Shown piece after piece: positions 56,532-64,000 of a stretch of 64,000 nucleotides of DNA. The stretch covers positions 34,584,844 to 34,648,843 of the forward strand of contig NC_088787.1 in the NCBI RefSeq assembly GCF_949628265.1, in the 5' to 3' direction. Positions within the stretch are counted from its first letter, which is position 1. Every line of letters starts with the position of its first letter. A program made the translations under genes and the position numbers. The notes under the pieces were generated by a model. That model was not told the origin of the DNA, did not search any database, and saw only the letters and a program-made list of their open reading frames with translations. This DNA is from Cloeon dipterum. Taxonomy: Eukaryota; Arthropoda; Insecta; Ephemeroptera; Baetidae.

Positions 56532-59500
56532 CTAGTCCAGCACATAGTCCTTGAATCTCGCTGGCAATCTTACTTCTCTCTTCGGACGCGTTTTCATCTC
56601 CCGTACCGGCGTTGTCGGCTTTACCGGAGAGGCTGTACCAGGCTCCGATGGTGGGTGCTCCTCCTCCAACCTTAGTTCAGGCACTTCCAGTGGTGTTTGA
56701 AGGGGCTCAGGGTAAATCTGAGGCAGATTGTCGTCAACTTGCACGGCACCACTCCCTGGTACCTGGCCTGCTGGCTGTAATTTAACCTGATCCACATGCC
56801 TCTCGACTGGTCCATGGCTCGTCTGCAATAGCACTCGTCTAGGGCCCAGGGCTCGTACGACCTGAGCTGGCTCCCATCTAATTTTAGGATCCCTGTAACT
56901 CCTACAAACAGCGGCTTGCGCAGGAACTGGTATCTTTGGCACATTTTCAACTGCCGCCACTGCTTGTTTGTCTCTGTTGCTCTGGCGTTGAATGAAAGCC
57001 ATCTCCGGGCGCAGCCTGTCGAGCACGGTCTGTGGCCGTCGGCCTAAGTTAAACTCAGCCGGGGCAACTCCGGTGGCCACCAGCGGTGTTGAGTTGTGGC
57101 CCAAGAGAAAACTGTCCAACTTTGCAGGCCATTCCCTCTCCGGAACCTTCTTCAGGAACGTTTTCACTGTTTGCACAGCCCTTTCAGCCAATCCATTGGT
57201 CTGCGGGCTGTACGGAGGAGAAAAAATCAGTTCAATTCCTTGCCATTCACAGAATTTCTTGAACTCCTGGGCTCTGAATGCCGGTCCATTGTCGCACACC
57301 AAAATATCACACAAGCCTTGCATTCTAAACAGCTTCCTGCAGAACTTGATAGCTGTTTCTGTGTCCATGTTTTTCGTAGATTCGGCGTCAATCCACCCTG
57401 ACAATCCGTCGGCTGCCACGATGAACGTTTTTCCTCTGGAGACTTCGAAGAAATCCAGGTGTACCCGTCCCCATGGACGATGAGGCACCGACCATGGGAT
57501 GATAGGCGCTCTTGATGGCGCTCTATTGAACAAGGCACATGGCTGGCAGCAGACGCTCACTCTGGTAATCTCTTCATCCATGTGTGGCCACCAAAAAAAT
57601 TGCCTGGCCAGCGCTTTCATTCTCGTCTGCCCAAAGTGATTGCTATGCAGCAATTCCAGCACCCTTGTTCGTATACGGCTTGGGACAACTGCCCTATCTG
57701 CAAACGCCAACACCCCATTAGTCACTTTCAACTGAGACCATCTTTTCTTAAATTCTTCAAACCCCTGGGGCAAACATGCTGGGTGTTTACCTTGCAAAAT
57801 GCAACTGTAGACTAACTGAAGTTGCTCGTCCACTTTGGTTTCATCTTGGAACGTCTGTAGCGACAGCTGGTCCTTATTCTCTATGATTTGGAGGAAAGCG
57901 ATGCGGCTTTCTTCTTCTTCATCCTCCTCCTCAGTGCACGGCAGTGACAACCTGGACAAGACATCTGCATTAGCATGCCTTTTCCCCGGCTTGTGAACGA
58001 GCGAAAAGTTGAAATCTCTCAGAAACACGCAATACCTCTTCAACTTCGAGGGCAAATCTTCAGCCATAGGCTTGCCTTTAGCGAAGATTCCAAGCAGCGG
58101 TTTATGGTCTGTAATCAACTCGAACGGCAAGCCCCACAAATATTTCTTGAGTTTCTTGACGGCCCACACGATCGACAGAGCCTCCACTTCGATCTGTGAA
58201 TAGTTCAGTTCACTTTTCTTAAGTGTTCGGGACACGCACATGACTGGTACCTCAGTTCCCGTTTCATCTAGCTGACTCAGCACAGCTCCGACTCCCCTTT
58301 TGCTTCCATCGCACGCCAAGCGGAGTGGCTTAGCGGGATCGAAGTAGGCTAACGCGAAGCGCTTTAGCAGCATTCTTTTGAGACGGTCCCAAGCCTCCTG
58401 GCACTTTTCCGACCATGTAAAAGGGACGCCTTTCTTCAGCAGCCTGTAGACCGGGGTCAAGATTGCGGCCTTACTTGGAATGAATCTATCATAATAATTC
58501 ACATACCCAAGCCAGGCACGCAGCTCATCTGCATTTTCAGGAACTCTCATATCTTCCAATGCCTTCAGCTTCTCTGGCGTCGGTCGCACCCCTTCTGGAG
58601 TAAAGCTGTAGCCGAGGAACTCCAACGCTGTAACATCGAAAATGCACTTTGAGAGCTTCACTTTTAACCCATGTTCTTGGTAGATGTGTAGCACTGCTCG
58701 TGTTCTCGTGACCAACTCCTCCTTTGAGTCGGCCACGATGAGCACATCATCAAAGTATACTTTTACCCCAGGAATGTGCCCGACCAATGATTGGTTCTTT
58801 TCTTGGAACAATGCAGGGCAGATGGACAGCCCTGGGGGCAATCTCAAGAACCGGTATCTACCTTTATGAGTGCTAATGGTCAGCAGCTTAGATGACTCTT
58901 CATCCACTTCAAACTGCAAGTAGGCATCCGCTAGGTCGATCTTGGCAAAATGACTTCCAGGCTTCACACCGGAGATCAGCTGGTCCATGGAAGGCAGTGG
59001 GAAATCAGCCGAAGCACAAGCAGGGTTCACGGTTGCCGAAAAATCGGCGCACAACCGCACTGAATCACCCTTTTCTACATACACTACAGGCGTAGCCCAC
59101 TCACTGAACATAATTTTTTCAATCACTTTCTTTCTTTCTAGTTCATCTAGTGCTTTTCCTGCTTTTTCTCTGAGGCCAAACGGTACGTTTCGGGCTGGCA
59201 GCTGTCTAGGCTTTGCTTCAGGCTTCAACGGAATGTGCACAGGTGCCCCCTTGTACCTGCCCAGCACTGGCTCAAAGACATCAGCAAACTCACTCAATTC
59301 TGGCGGCAGCTGCGTCATGTGGAAAACCCGAGGCACATCCACAGCCTCGGAGACCCTGGGGCTTGTCTTAGCATATCTCAGCTCCGGGACATACACCGAG
59401 ATCCCCAGTGGCTTGAACCAATTCCTACCAATCAAAGCAGGCCCTTCGTTTTCCATAACTAGCAGGTCTAGCGTCACTGGCGGCTTTCCCACTGGCGTGA

Positions 59501-60635
59501 GCTGCACCACGACTTTTCCTGCTGCTCGGATGTCTCCACTTTGTCCCCAGGCCTTCATCTTCACGTCACTCGGCTGGAGACAGTTGCCATCCTTGAAATA
59601 GTCCACAAACGTAGGCCAACCAATCAGAGAATAGGTTGCCCCCGTGTCCACTTCCATCGCTAACTCGCGACCTGCCAGAGGAATTTTCACTTCTATTTTC
59701 TTCTGCTTTGCCTTCGGCATCGCCTCAATCTGCAACAAATAGTTGGTGACGGCGTCCTCTTGTCCATCATCCACCTCCTCCTCTTCCTGCACATGGTGCG
59801 CACTACCCCTTTTCTCTTTAGCCTTACAAACCCTAGCAATGTGACCCTTTTTCTTGCAGATAAAACACTCCGCGTCCTTAAACGAGCATTCTGAGCGTTC
59901 ATGTCTGCGGCCACAACCAGAGCAAACAGGCTTCTTCTGGTCCTCTAGGCCAACTCCCTGTCCACGCTGATACTTCTGGAACTGGCCTTTTTTTCCAAAC
60001 TTCCTCGCCGACTCACCCAATTGGTGCACTGCAGGTGGGCTGGACAATGACTGCGCACTCAACGCAGCACGTTCATGAGCATAAATCTTTGCTGTAACAA
60101 AATCCCAAGTCAACTTTTCTGATTCCTCAGCCAGGAACTCTTCTTTCAGTTTCATGTTTTTCAATCCACTAATAATCTTGGGCACCAGCAACTCCTCTCG
60201 CGCCTTGAGCCCGCTCTTCGTAGCCAAGCTTGACAGCTCTGCAATATACTCTGCAGCCGGCTCTTGAGGTCCTTGCACACGCTGGTTAAACTGGTCCTGA
60301 TACACAATCCTCTGCGGCTCGTTCCTCATGAAGTATTGCGATAGCCTCGCCGTAATCACTTCAAATGACGTTTCTTCCGGCGATTTAGGCGTGCAGATTT
60401 TACTGATAATGCTGAACGTCTTATCATCCTGGCTGTCCACAAAGTAGTCTCGTTTTTCCTCAGCGTCAGAAATTTTCTGGACTCGAAAATGAAATGCCCA
60501 CCTTTGTAGATATTCTTCGAACGATAACGGTCCGTTTGGATTGAACGGATCCGGCCTTTTCCCTCTTCTTGGCCCTTCTCTACGACTCGGCTGCTCTTGA
60601 TCCCCGTCTGACATCGGATGGCCTTGATTTTCCAT
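56532..60635 (-). CDS. Gag-Pol polyprotein of the Ty3/Gypsy element
   Basis: Uninterrupted 1367-residue frame, gag and pol fused without a frameshift. Gag capsid-like region about 30-200; zinc knuckles C-x2-C-x3-H-x4-C at 238-250 and canonical CFICKKKGHIARVC at 257-270; aspartic protease DTGA at 330-333; reverse transcriptase with the YFDD catalytic box at 627-630; RNase H with Asp776 and Asp843; integrase zinc-binding His997/His1000/Cys1030/Cys1033 and catalytic Asp1061, Asp1115 and Glu1151 (DD35E spacing). The order PR-RT-RH-IN defines Ty3/Gypsy. No chromodomain and no envelope gene. Start chosen at the first ATG; translation of two knuckles in one frame suggests pol is not made by frameshifting. 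Confidence 0.95.
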   Translation of the reverse strand: MENQGHPMSDGDQEQPSRREGPRRGKRPDPFNPNGPLSFEEYLQRWAFHFRVQKISDAEEKRDYFVDSQDDKTFSIISKICTPKSPEETSFEVITARLSQYFMRNEPQRIVYQDQFNQRVQGPQEPAAEYIAELSSLATKSGLKAREELLVPKIISGLKNMKLKEEFLAEESEKLTWDFVTAKIYAHERAALSAQSLSSPPAVHQLGESARKFGKKGQFQKYQRGQGVGLEDQKKPVCSGCGRRHERSECSFKDAECFICKKKGHIARVCKAKEKRGSAHHVQEEEEVDDGQEDAVTNYLLQIEAMPKAKQKKIEVKIPLAGRELAMEVDTGATYSLIGWPTFVDYFKDGNCLQPSDVKMKAWGQSGDIRAAGKVVVQLTPVGKPPVTLDLLVMENEGPALIGRNWFKPLGISVYVPELRYAKTSPRVSEAVDVPRVFHMTQLPPELSEFADVFEPVLGRYKGAPVHIPLKPEAKPRQLPARNVPFGLREKAGKALDELERKKVIEKIMFSEWATPVVYVEKGDSVRLCADFSATVNPACASADFPLPSMDQLISGVKPGSHFAKIDLADAYLQFEVDEESSKLLTISTHKGRYRFLRLPPGLSICPALFQEKNQSLVGHIPGVKVYFDDVLIVADSKEELVTRTRAVLHIYQEHGLKVKLSKCIFDVTALEFLGYSFTPEGVRPTPEKLKALEDMRVPENADELRAWLGYVNYYDRFIPSKAAILTPVYRLLKKGVPFTWSEKCQEAWDRLKRMLLKRFALAYFDPAKPLRLACDGSKRGVGAVLSQLDETGTEVPVMCVSRTLKKSELNYSQIEVEALSIVWAVKKLKKYLWGLPFELITDHKPLLGIFAKGKPMAEDLPSKLKRYCVFLRDFNFSLVHKPGKRHANADVLSRLSLPCTEEEDEEEESRIAFLQIIENKDQLSLQTFQDETKVDEQLQLVYSCILQGKHPACLPQGFEEFKKRWSQLKVTNGVLAFADRAVVPSRIRTRVLELLHSNHFGQTRMKALARQFFWWPHMDEEITRVSVCCQPCALFNRAPSRAPIIPWSVPHRPWGRVHLDFFEVSRGKTFIVAADGLSGWIDAESTKNMDTETAIKFCRKLFRMQGLCDILVCDNGPAFRAQEFKKFCEWQGIELIFSPPYSPQTNGLAERAVQTVKTFLKKVPEREWPAKLDSFLLGHNSTPLVATGVAPAEFNLGRRPQTVLDRLRPEMAFIQRQSNRDKQAVAAVENVPKIPVPAQAAVCRSYRDPKIRWEPAQVVRALGPRRVLLQTSHGPVERHVDQVKLQPAGQVPGSGAVQVDDNLPQIYPEPLQTPLEVPELRLEEEHPPSEPGTASPVKPTTPVREMKTRPKREVRLPARFKDYVLD

Positions 60636-60747
60636 GCTTTTGTGACCTTCACCGCGTCTAGATTACGTAATGGCGGCCGGCTCTGACGCGCACGCGGTGC
60701 ACCACTACCAAATTCTCGCGGTCCGCTACAATATCCTCGTCGCCACT

Positions 60748-60980
60748 TGTTAACTTCTTGCCCTTCTTCCTTTCGTCACCCGAAGTTACTGCGTCCTCGC
60801 CAGCCATTAGCAAGGGTCCACGACCCTTCTGGATTCATCTAACTCAGGGAACACCAAAGAACATAAACACTGGCTTTGCTTGGCTTGTCAGTACTGATTT
60901 TTTTTAGAGGAGTCACCAAACCAAAACGAAAGTGGCGCCAGCGCGCGAACACCCAAGTGTTCATCTTTAGAAACATATCA
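60748..60980 (-). repeat. 5' LTR of the Gypsy element
   Basis: Same sequence as 56123-56355. It lies 87 bases beyond the stop codon of protease gene 2, so the element entered that gene's 3' untranslated region. Confidence 0.93.
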
Positions 60981-61066
60981 ATAAGATATTATTATATTCT
61001 TTCCATCTACATTTTTCTATTGAATAACTATCAATTCATTTGACAAACTTCTTTCCGCTTTTAATT

Positions 61067-64000
61067 TCAGAATGAAATTTCCGGCGTATTTTCCACGATC
61101 CAGTCCACGTAATTTGCGACGTCAACGAATAACGTATATTGATTTGGGTGACAGAACGATCTTTCTTCGCCCTCAAACATAACTTTTTTCGATTTTCCAA
61201 AGCTGACAATGCCCCTGATAAACCAACGGCCGTTTTTTTCGATGGAAAGGCTGCCTCCGCTGTCCCCGTTGCAGGTGGTCGTTCCTGAGTTAATTAATAA
61301 AATTTAAATCAATCAGTATTGGATAAATGAGGGGTGTGCTAACCGTTCGTGTAGCCGGCGCAAAAATTGTCTCCCGGTCGTAAAAATTTCCCAAAAAACC
61401 TCCTGCTTGACAAGAAGCACTCTCTGTGACCTCTAATCGGCAGTCGAGCTTGTAGCAGTTCATCTGTGCGCGTGTGGTTGTCGACAAGCCCGAATCCAAC
61501 CGCCTTTAGCAGAAAATAAACCAAAAATTAAATCTATTTTTCGAATTCACGTACAATTTATACCATAGCTTCAGTTCCAGCCACGCGAGCCAAGTTAGAG
61601 TCAGAGTCGTCGTTCCACAAGCAAATTGGTTGGACATGGTCGGTTATTTCAATTTTTTTGTTCAAAATCATGAGTCCGATGTCGCTGTTGAATTCCGCTG
61701 AGTCATATTTCGGGTGCACGATCAGTCTGGTAACCTAAATGTTTACAAAATAATTATGGAAAAGAATATTTTACGTGGACGGTAAAAACCAATCTTGTCT
61801 GAACACCAGGAACTGATCTTTGTCTTTTATCATAGAGCCCAAGAGAAACTATAAAGTCCTCTACTTCTGATCCATAAATGCAATGTGCAGCTGGAAAGAA
61901 TTTTCCAAGGTGAAGTCATGAAATTATTCAGTTGTTTGCTTCACTACCAGTCAAAACTGCTGTCGGCGAAATCAATGTCCCGCCACAGGTTGTTCTAGCC
62001 ATATAATTCTCAATGTAAACATGCCAAGGGTGGTTGCCGGTCTGAGCTATGATTCCGCCCAAAATATGTCTAGTCGGTTGCAAATCTTCAGAAGAATCAA
62101 CAATTCCGCGTCTCCTTCTCGTTGACGTCGGTTTCCTTCCACAGTTTGGGAAACTGAGGTTGTCTGATGCTTTGAATCCTTTTTAAAGATAAATAAAATT
62201 GATATGAACCTTTATATGTTAAATTACCTCTTGGCTGTTTTGTTTGCGGGACCGGGCGTAGAGCAGGAATATCTTTTGTTTGCCTTGCGATGTCGTCAAT
62301 GTATGGCAATAAATCAATGTAAAAATGGTAGTTCCGATAATATTTTACTCCTCTCAAGAAATACCGTCCTTTGTAGAATTTGATCAGATACTGAGAGTCT
62401 GTGTGACATTAAATGAGCATTATTGAAATTGAGTTAGACTTATTTTTTATAAATCTTACTCATTTTGGTTAGCTTGACACACAGGATATTCTGGATGGGA
62501 ATATTTTTAGTTTTCAAATCTTCCAATTGAGCACTGCTTAGAATCCTGTTACAGTTGCTTTGGCCCGTCACATTATATACTGTAAAATTTGACAAATACG
62601 ACGCAAAAAATCATAAAGTTTACATTTTAATGGGTCTATAAATATCTCTCGAAATCAGGGAAGAAAATGTTAATCCTCTGAAGTGACAGAAAATGTGAAA
62701 ACTAGCTCAAACAGCCTTTATTTGTTCATATTTTGTTGTAAATTGTATAAATTCATTTTTCCAAGAACTGAAATAGTTTCCATTACATTTCCTACTTGCT
62801 GGGAATGGCTCAAAAGGATCAATATATAAATGCTTATATTATTATTGATTTTGATCCATCAATTTATCTCTGAAGACATTATTCCTTTCAAATGATTTTA
62901 GATCAACTTTCGTGTGATACAAAATTGATTTTGACATAGAAAAAAGGATAAAACAAGACAAAATAACTTTAATTTAACATGCAAGCTATAAATATTTTGC
63001 ATATTATTAACGTTAGTAGGAATTTCATGCTGAGAATAAAAAAGTCATTCTTACGCCTGACATTGACTGTTAAAAAATATGCAATACACACACGCGCGCG
63101 CGCACATCACACATAAACATGTTTATTAAATAAATTGAAAAGGTGGACATTGATTATTAGGAAGTTAAAATACTGCCAATAAATCTAATCGGCGCCCAGC
63201 ATTTAATTTGTTAAAAAATATACGACTTGTTAAATTTTAAAGGTCGTTAATTTCTAATTAAAATAATCTTCAAATAGTGGATCTGAAAAACTTACTTGGG
63301 ATATATGGTGGAGGATCCTATAAAATTAAATTCAAAATTAATCTACGACACTGCGAAAAGTAGTTTGAAAATACGGAAGATATTGACAATTCAAAGTATG
63401 GTGATTCTCTTTGAAGTTGCAAGTCCATTACGTTGTCACGGTTGAACAAACAAATGGGAGTAACGAGCTCACTCGGCATTTTCTCAGTAATCCAAATCTT
63501 GAATTTTAAATCAGCCGTTGGATGTATGTCAGTGTCAATTACATTCAGCACCTTTAATAATTGAAAAAGACATGAATAAACAAGGTGATAGCAATGGTTA
63601 TGCTGAAAATGATAAAATAATTACTTTGACGGAATTTCTGATGCATTCCTCTTGTGTTTTGCCCAAACAATAGCTCGGAATGACCCGTAGATTAGTTGTA
63701 TCATTTGTTATCCAAGGACAATTATTACCTAGACAATAAAATATCTTTGTCGCTGATGATCTTAGGAAAGATATTCATTTTACCCAGTCCAAGAAGAGTC
63801 CTTTGAGAGATAGCGATAAATGGATAGCAAAGTTGTCTAGTACTATTTTGTTTAACAAAAACGATCCATTTGTTCCAAGATGCTTCGTTTCCACAGTTCT
63901 GGCTACTCAAGTTTTCTCCTTCGTCAAAATCTGCGAGGGAAAATAAAATGTAAGTTCGAGCTAGCAAAGCCGAGTGGTGACTTTAATTATTGACAGGTTT
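61067..64000 (-). CDS. Secreted tandem-domain serine protease, gene 2 (5' end outside the window)
   Basis: Paralog of 16335-20364 with the same exon plan: catalytic domain exons 61067-61284 ([12 protein letters not shown], stop TGA), 61344-61503 ([13 protein letters not shown]), 61564-61734 (NSDIGLMIL), about 61787-61893 (AAHCIYG) and about 61948-62177 (linker RRRR and RHILGGIIAQ with [13 protein letters not shown] in one exon). The degenerate first domain lies at about 62230-63931 ([33 protein letters not shown]). His, Asp and Ser of the second domain are present. GNNC stands where AAHC would be in the first. The frame that is broken in gene 1 is open here. The signal-peptide exon must lie beyond 64000. 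Zymogen activation after Arg in TRHILGG is inferred. Confidence 0.85.
63085..63104. repeat. Short CA/CG alternating repeat
   Basis: ACACACACGCGCGCGCGCAC in an intron of protease gene 2; purine-pyrimidine alternation. Confidence 0.8.

Larger units (their letters stand above)
56123..60980 (-). mobile_element. Full-length Ty3/Gypsy LTR retrotransposon
   Basis: Two 233-bp LTRs, 56123-56355 and 60748-60980, look identical. The five-base duplication ATAAG flanks the element (56118-56122 and 60981-60985). It lies on the minus strand: the primer-binding site begins TGGCGACGAGGATA two bases inside the right-hand (5') LTR, and a purine tract (GGTTGGAGGAG) precedes the left-hand (3') LTR. One 1367-codon gag-pol frame fills the interior. 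No env frame. Identical LTRs and an open frame indicate a recent insertion. Confidence 0.95.

Noticed and set aside
56992-59601. Several long plus-strand ORFs opposite the Gypsy gag-pol (up to 204 codons)
   Set aside because: They are antisense shadows of the polyprotein frame, with no recognisable domain or start context.

Overview
The window reads as insect nuclear DNA. It is AT-rich, genes are split by short GT-AG introns, and it holds Aurora kinase, chymotrypsin-fold proteases, C-type lectin domains, a DM9 lectin-like protein, Ty3/Gypsy and many non-autonomous DNA transposons. The firmest lineage clue is a six-cysteine odorant-binding protein (OBP) domain, a fold known from hexapods. Species is not decidable from sequence alone; a mayfly or other hemimetabolous insect is only a guess.

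Layout. 1-13 kb: one DM9 gene (minus strand) in a field of decayed transposons, including a 5S-rRNA-headed SINE nested inside a palindromic TTAA-flanked MITE. 13-23 kb: three tandem copies of a small multi-span membrane protein family I do not recognise; the third looks intact, the second decayed. Between copies two and three lies a minus-strand secreted serine protease (16.3-20.4 kb) made of an inactive protease domain followed by a complete catalytic one. 23-37 kb: two large paralogous genes, divergently transcribed from a common 1.3 kb spacer. Each encodes a signal peptide, a Thr/Ser-rich mucin-like stretch, two C-type lectin domains, an OBP domain and a third C-type lectin domain. I traced the plus-strand copy exon by exon to an 853-residue open frame with every phase consistent. 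37.5-40 kb: repeats and a GC-rich island. 41-44 kb: a six-exon zinc-finger-like gene. 49.4-51 kb: an Aurora-B-type kinase. 51.4-54 kb: a decayed CPSF73-like pseudogene (minus strand) and a decayed partial copy of the zinc-finger gene. 56.1-61.0 kb: a young Ty3/Gypsy element with apparently identical LTRs, a 5-bp target duplication and an intact 1367-residue gag-pol frame. 61.1-64 kb: a second two-domain serine protease (minus strand), cut by the window end.

How the genes may work together. The recognisable accessory genes (DM9, CTLD-OBP, tandem-domain proteases) are secreted or carry recognition domains, suggesting an extracellular recognition or immune/chemosensory cluster; that is inference. 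The most notable object is the CTLD-OBP chimeric gene pair. Mobile elements have strongly shaped the window: nearly all larger introns of the lectin, kinase, protease and zinc-finger genes contain palindromic elements.
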